Shown here piece after piece: positions 6,279 through 8,259 of a stretch of DNA of 8,259 bases. Each line of letters opens with the position of its first letter. Position 1 is the first letter of the stretch. The stretch comes from RGIG3009 sp964490085 (GTDB lineage: Bacteria; Bacillota; Clostridia; Oscillospirales; Acutalibacteraceae), in NCBI GenBank assembly GCA_964490085.1, contig CAZBAO010000068.1, forward strand, positions 1 through 8,259, given 5' to 3'. A program made the translations under genes and the position numbers. The notes below the pieces were generated by a model. It was not told the origin of the DNA. It did no database searches and saw only the letters and a list, made by a program, of their open reading frames with translations.

Positions 6279-7445
6279 ATGCTGCAACATTTTGAATTTT
6301 TATGGGAAAGCCTTCTGTTCTTCGTAACCGAAGACGGCGGCTGGAAAAATTTAGTCATGCTGGCGGTAGGCGGCTTGCTGATCTACCTTGCCATCGCCAA
6401 GGATTTCGAACCGTCTTTGTTGATGCCGATGGGTCTGGGCGCCATTTTGGTCAACCTGCCCTTTTCCGGCGCGATCGGTACAGCCGCCGATGGGTCTGAG
6501 GGTATTATCGACTGGCTGTTCAAGGTCGGTATCGAAGCCTCGGAAGCGTTGCCCCTGATCCTGTTCATCGGTATCGGCGCGATGATCGACTTCGGTCCGC
6601 TCCTCTCCAACCCAAAAATGTTTTTGTTCGGCGGCGCCGCCCAGTTCGGTATTTTCCTAACCGTCGCCGTTGCAACCTTGCTCGGCTACGATTTCAAAGA
6701 CGCCGCCTCCATCGGTATTATCGGTGCGGCTGACGGCCCCACCGCCATTCTGGTCGCCAACGTGTTGCAGACACCTCTGTTGCCCGCGATCATGGTCGCC
6801 GCCTACTCGTACATGGCACTGGTCCCGATCATCCAGCCCGCTGCCATCAAATTGGTCACCACCAAAAAAGAGCGGATGATCCACATGTCCTATAACCCCT
6901 CGTCCGTTTCCCGCAAAACGCGCATCCTGTTCCCCATCGTGGTAACCGTGATTGCCGGCCTCATCGCACCGAAATCCGTGTCACTGGTCGGTATGCTGAT
7001 GTTCGGTAACCTCTTGCGCGAATGCCTCAAGCTGGACAATCTGTCCCAGACCGCGCAAACCTCGCTTGCCAATCTCATCACCATCGTACTGGGTCTGTCG
7101 ATCTCCGCCAGTATGAAGGCTGAAAACTTCGTCAAGCTCGATACCCTCATCGTTATGGCACTCGGCTTGGTCGCTTTCGTATTCGATACCATCGCCGGTG
7201 TTATGTTTGCAAAGCTGCTTAACGTTTTCTTGCCGGAAGGCAAAAAGATCAACCCGATGGTCGGCGGCGCCGGTATTTCGGCATTCCCGATGTCGGCTCG
7301 CGTCATTCAAAAAATGGCGCTAAAAGAAGATAATCAGAACCACCTGCTGATGCACGCGGTCGGCGCCAATGTGGCAGGCCAGATCGGTTCAGTCGTCGCC
7401 GGCGGTATCATTTTAACGGTTGTTCCGAAACTACTCGGTGCTTAA
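6279..7445 (+). CDS. Sodium ion-translocating decarboxylase subunit beta (OadB/GcdB/MmdB family)
   Basis: A 388-residue, very hydrophobic integral membrane protein. In biotin-dependent Na+ pumps (oxaloacetate, glutaconyl-CoA or methylmalonyl-CoA decarboxylase) this subunit decarboxylates carboxybiotin and moves Na+ out of the cell. Key segments are GIIGAADGPTAILVA (146-160, Asp152), the Tyr pair in AAYSYMA (Tyr178), MFGNLLRE (241-248) and NPMVGGAGISAFPMSAR (325-341). Asp152, Tyr178, Asn325, Gly329, Ser334 and Arg341 correspond by spacing to Klebsiella OadB D203, Y229, N373, G377, S382 and R389, so the pump machinery looks intact. ATG 6279 is preceded by GGAAAGGA ten bases upstream; an in-frame ATG at 6246 would fall at the predicted transcript start. 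Which substrate is used cannot be told, because the carboxyltransferase and biotin carrier genes are not in the window. The gamma-like gene follows after 14 bases. Confidence 0.93.
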   Translation: MLQHFEFLWESLLFFVTEDGGWKNLVMLAVGGLLIYLAIAKDFEPSLLMPMGLGAILVNLPFSGAIGTAADGSEGIIDWLFKVGIEASEALPLILFIGIGAMIDFGPLLSNPKMFLFGGAAQFGIFLTVAVATLLGYDFKDAASIGIIGAADGPTAILVANVLQTPLLPAIMVAAYSYMALVPIIQPAAIKLVTTKKERMIHMSYNPSSVSRKTRILFPIVVTVIAGLIAPKSVSLVGMLMFGNLLRECLKLDNLSQTAQTSLANLITIVLGLSISASMKAENFVKLDTLIVMALGLVAFVFDTIAGVMFAKLLNVFLPEGKKINPMVGGAGISAFPMSARVIQKMALKEDNQNHLLMHAVGANVAGQIGSVVAGGIILTVVPKLLGA

Positions 7446-7451
7446 AGGAGG
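7445..7451 (+). promoter_or_regulatory. Ribosome binding site that decides the start of the small gamma-like gene
   Basis: AAGGAGG, a full Shine-Dalgarno match, overlaps the last base of the beta-subunit stop codon. It lies eight bases from the ATG at 7460 but only two from the in-frame ATG at 7454, so 7460 is the better start. Confidence 0.8.
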
Positions 7452-7459
7452 ATATGACG

Positions 7460-7591
7460 ATGACTGCTCTTCAAAAAGCTTTATTGCTGATGCTGCTCGG
7501 TATGGTCGGCATCTTCGCTGTTATGCTGCTCATTATGATCGCCGTTAACCTGCTCAACAAATTTGCCAAGGATAACGACAACAAGAAATAA
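7460..7591 (+). CDS. Small membrane subunit of a Na+-translocating decarboxylase (OadG/MmdE-like)
   Basis: A 43-residue protein with one long hydrophobic helix (about 6-32, rich in Met and Leu; LLMLLGMVGIFAVMLL) and a short charged tail ending KDNDNKK. It lies 14 bases after the beta subunit and has a very strong ribosome binding site. OadG-type gamma subunits have one N-terminal helix, with a similar LGM..VF pattern, and help assemble and stabilise the complex. This one is much shorter than classical OadG (about 80 residues) and lacks a soluble domain and the C-terminal histidines that bind zinc in Klebsiella; it is closer in size to the small MmdE epsilon subunit. The call rests on position, topology and helix pattern. 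An unrelated small membrane protein is possible. Confidence 0.75.
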   Translation: MTALQKALLLMLLGMVGIFAVMLLIMIAVNLLNKFAKDNDNKK

Positions 7592-7612
7592 TTTCCGAAA
7601 GGATCACTCATT

Positions 7613-8259
7613 ATGGCTGATAATAAAAAAATGGTCGAAGCCATCACCTCAATGGAGGAAAACTTCGCCCAATGGTATACCGACGTTGTCAAAAAAGCAG
7701 AGCTTGCCAGCTATTCCGGCGTGCGCGGCTGTATGATCGTGCGCCCGTACGGTACGGCGCTGTGGGAAAACATCCGCAACGATCTGGACTCCCGCTTCAA
7801 AGCGCTCGGTCACGAAAACATTATGATGCCGATGTTCATTCCCGAAAGCTTGTTGCAACGAGAAAAAGACCACGTGGAAGGCTTTGCGCCCGAGGTCGCG
7901 TGGGTGACCCACGGCGGCGAGGAAAAACTGCAGGAGCGCCTGTGCGTGCGCCCGACCTCCGAGACGGTGTTCTGCGAGCATTATGCGGATATCATCCATT
8001 CCTACCGCGACCTGCCCAAGCTGTATAATCAGTGGTGCTCGGTCGTCCGTTGGGAAAAGACCACCCGACCTTTCCTGCGTACGATGGAATTCTATTGGCA
8101 GGAAGGTCACACCATGCACGAGACCGCCGAGGAAGCGTTGGAAGAGACCGAGCGTATGCTGAACGTATATGCCGATTTCTGTGAACAATCGCTGGCGATT
8201 CCGGTCGTCAAGGGCCGCAAGACCGACAAGGAAAAATTTGCCGGCGCGGAAGCGACCTA
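7613..8259 (+). CDS. proS: Prolyl-tRNA synthetase, short archaeal/eukaryote-like type, 5' part
   Basis: The first 215 residues of a class II prolyl-tRNA synthetase; the gene continues past the right edge. The enzyme charges tRNA-Pro with proline using ATP in the cytoplasm. Signature segments are MFIPESLL (74-81), HVEGFAPEVAWVTHGG (87-102), RPTSET (113-118), SYRDLPKLYNQW (130-141), the motif 2 stretch RWEKTTRPFLRTMEF (146-160) and YWQEGHTMH (161-169). These place it in the ProS type 3 group, which lacks the bacterial editing insertion between motifs 2 and 3; the full protein should be about 480 residues. ATG 7613 follows AAAGGA at 7598-7603 by nine bases. It begins 21 bases after the gamma-like gene with no terminator between, so it is probably co-transcribed from the promoter at 6212. 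Confidence 0.96.
   Translation, partial: MADNKKMVEAITSMEENFAQWYTDVVKKAELASYSGVRGCMIVRPYGTALWENIRNDLDSRFKALGHENIMMPMFIPESLLQREKDHVEGFAPEVAWVTHGGEEKLQERLCVRPTSETVFCEHYADIIHSYRDLPKLYNQWCSVVRWEKTTRPFLRTMEFYWQEGHTMHETAEEALEETERMLNVYADFCEQSLAIPVVKGRKTDKEKFAGAEAT

Overview
The window looks like a stretch of a spore-forming, Gram-positive Clostridia-type (Bacillota) genome. The evidence is a sporulation sigma factor (SigK), a CapA/CapB-style split polysaccharide copolymerase and tyrosine kinase pair, strong AAGGAGG-like ribosome binding sites, consensus sigma-A promoters, and a short archaeal-type ProS of the kind common in Clostridia. A run of exactly ten Ns marks an assembly gap, which suggests a draft or metagenome-assembled genome. 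A gut Oscillospiraceae-like host is plausible, but this is inference.

Layout from left to right: (1) 1-392, minus strand: the 5' part of sigK. (2) 598-2553, plus strand: a cytosolic GH127-family glycosidase with its own likely promoter, standing alone. (3) 2565-2599: a bidirectional intrinsic terminator shared by this gene and the operon converging on it. (4) 6054 down to 2612, minus strand: a three-gene operon running Wzz/CapA-like membrane adaptor, tyrosine kinase (BY-kinase), long-form UDP-N-acetylglucosamine 4,6-dehydratase. It is driven by a near-consensus promoter at 6124-6152. (5) From 6212 on the plus strand: a divergent consensus promoter and an operon of a sodium-translocating decarboxylase beta subunit, a 43-residue gamma-like subunit, and proS, which runs off the right edge.

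How the genes fit together: the minus-strand operon would control and feed surface polysaccharide synthesis. The adaptor activates the kinase, the kinase tunes chain length and export, and the dehydratase makes a 6-deoxy-4-keto amino-sugar precursor. No glycosyltransferase, flippase or polymerase is present here. The plus-strand operon carries the membrane part of a biotin-dependent Na+ pump without its carboxyltransferase or biotin carrier, linked to a housekeeping aminoacyl-tRNA synthetase. No gene-free stretch exceeds 300 bases; the longest are 393-597 and 6055-6278. I see no tRNA, rRNA, CRISPR array or mobile element. I found no clearly new system. The best leads are the GH127 protein with replaced substrate-binding residues, the orphan Na+ pump subunits joined to proS, and the paired stem-loops inside the polysaccharide operon.
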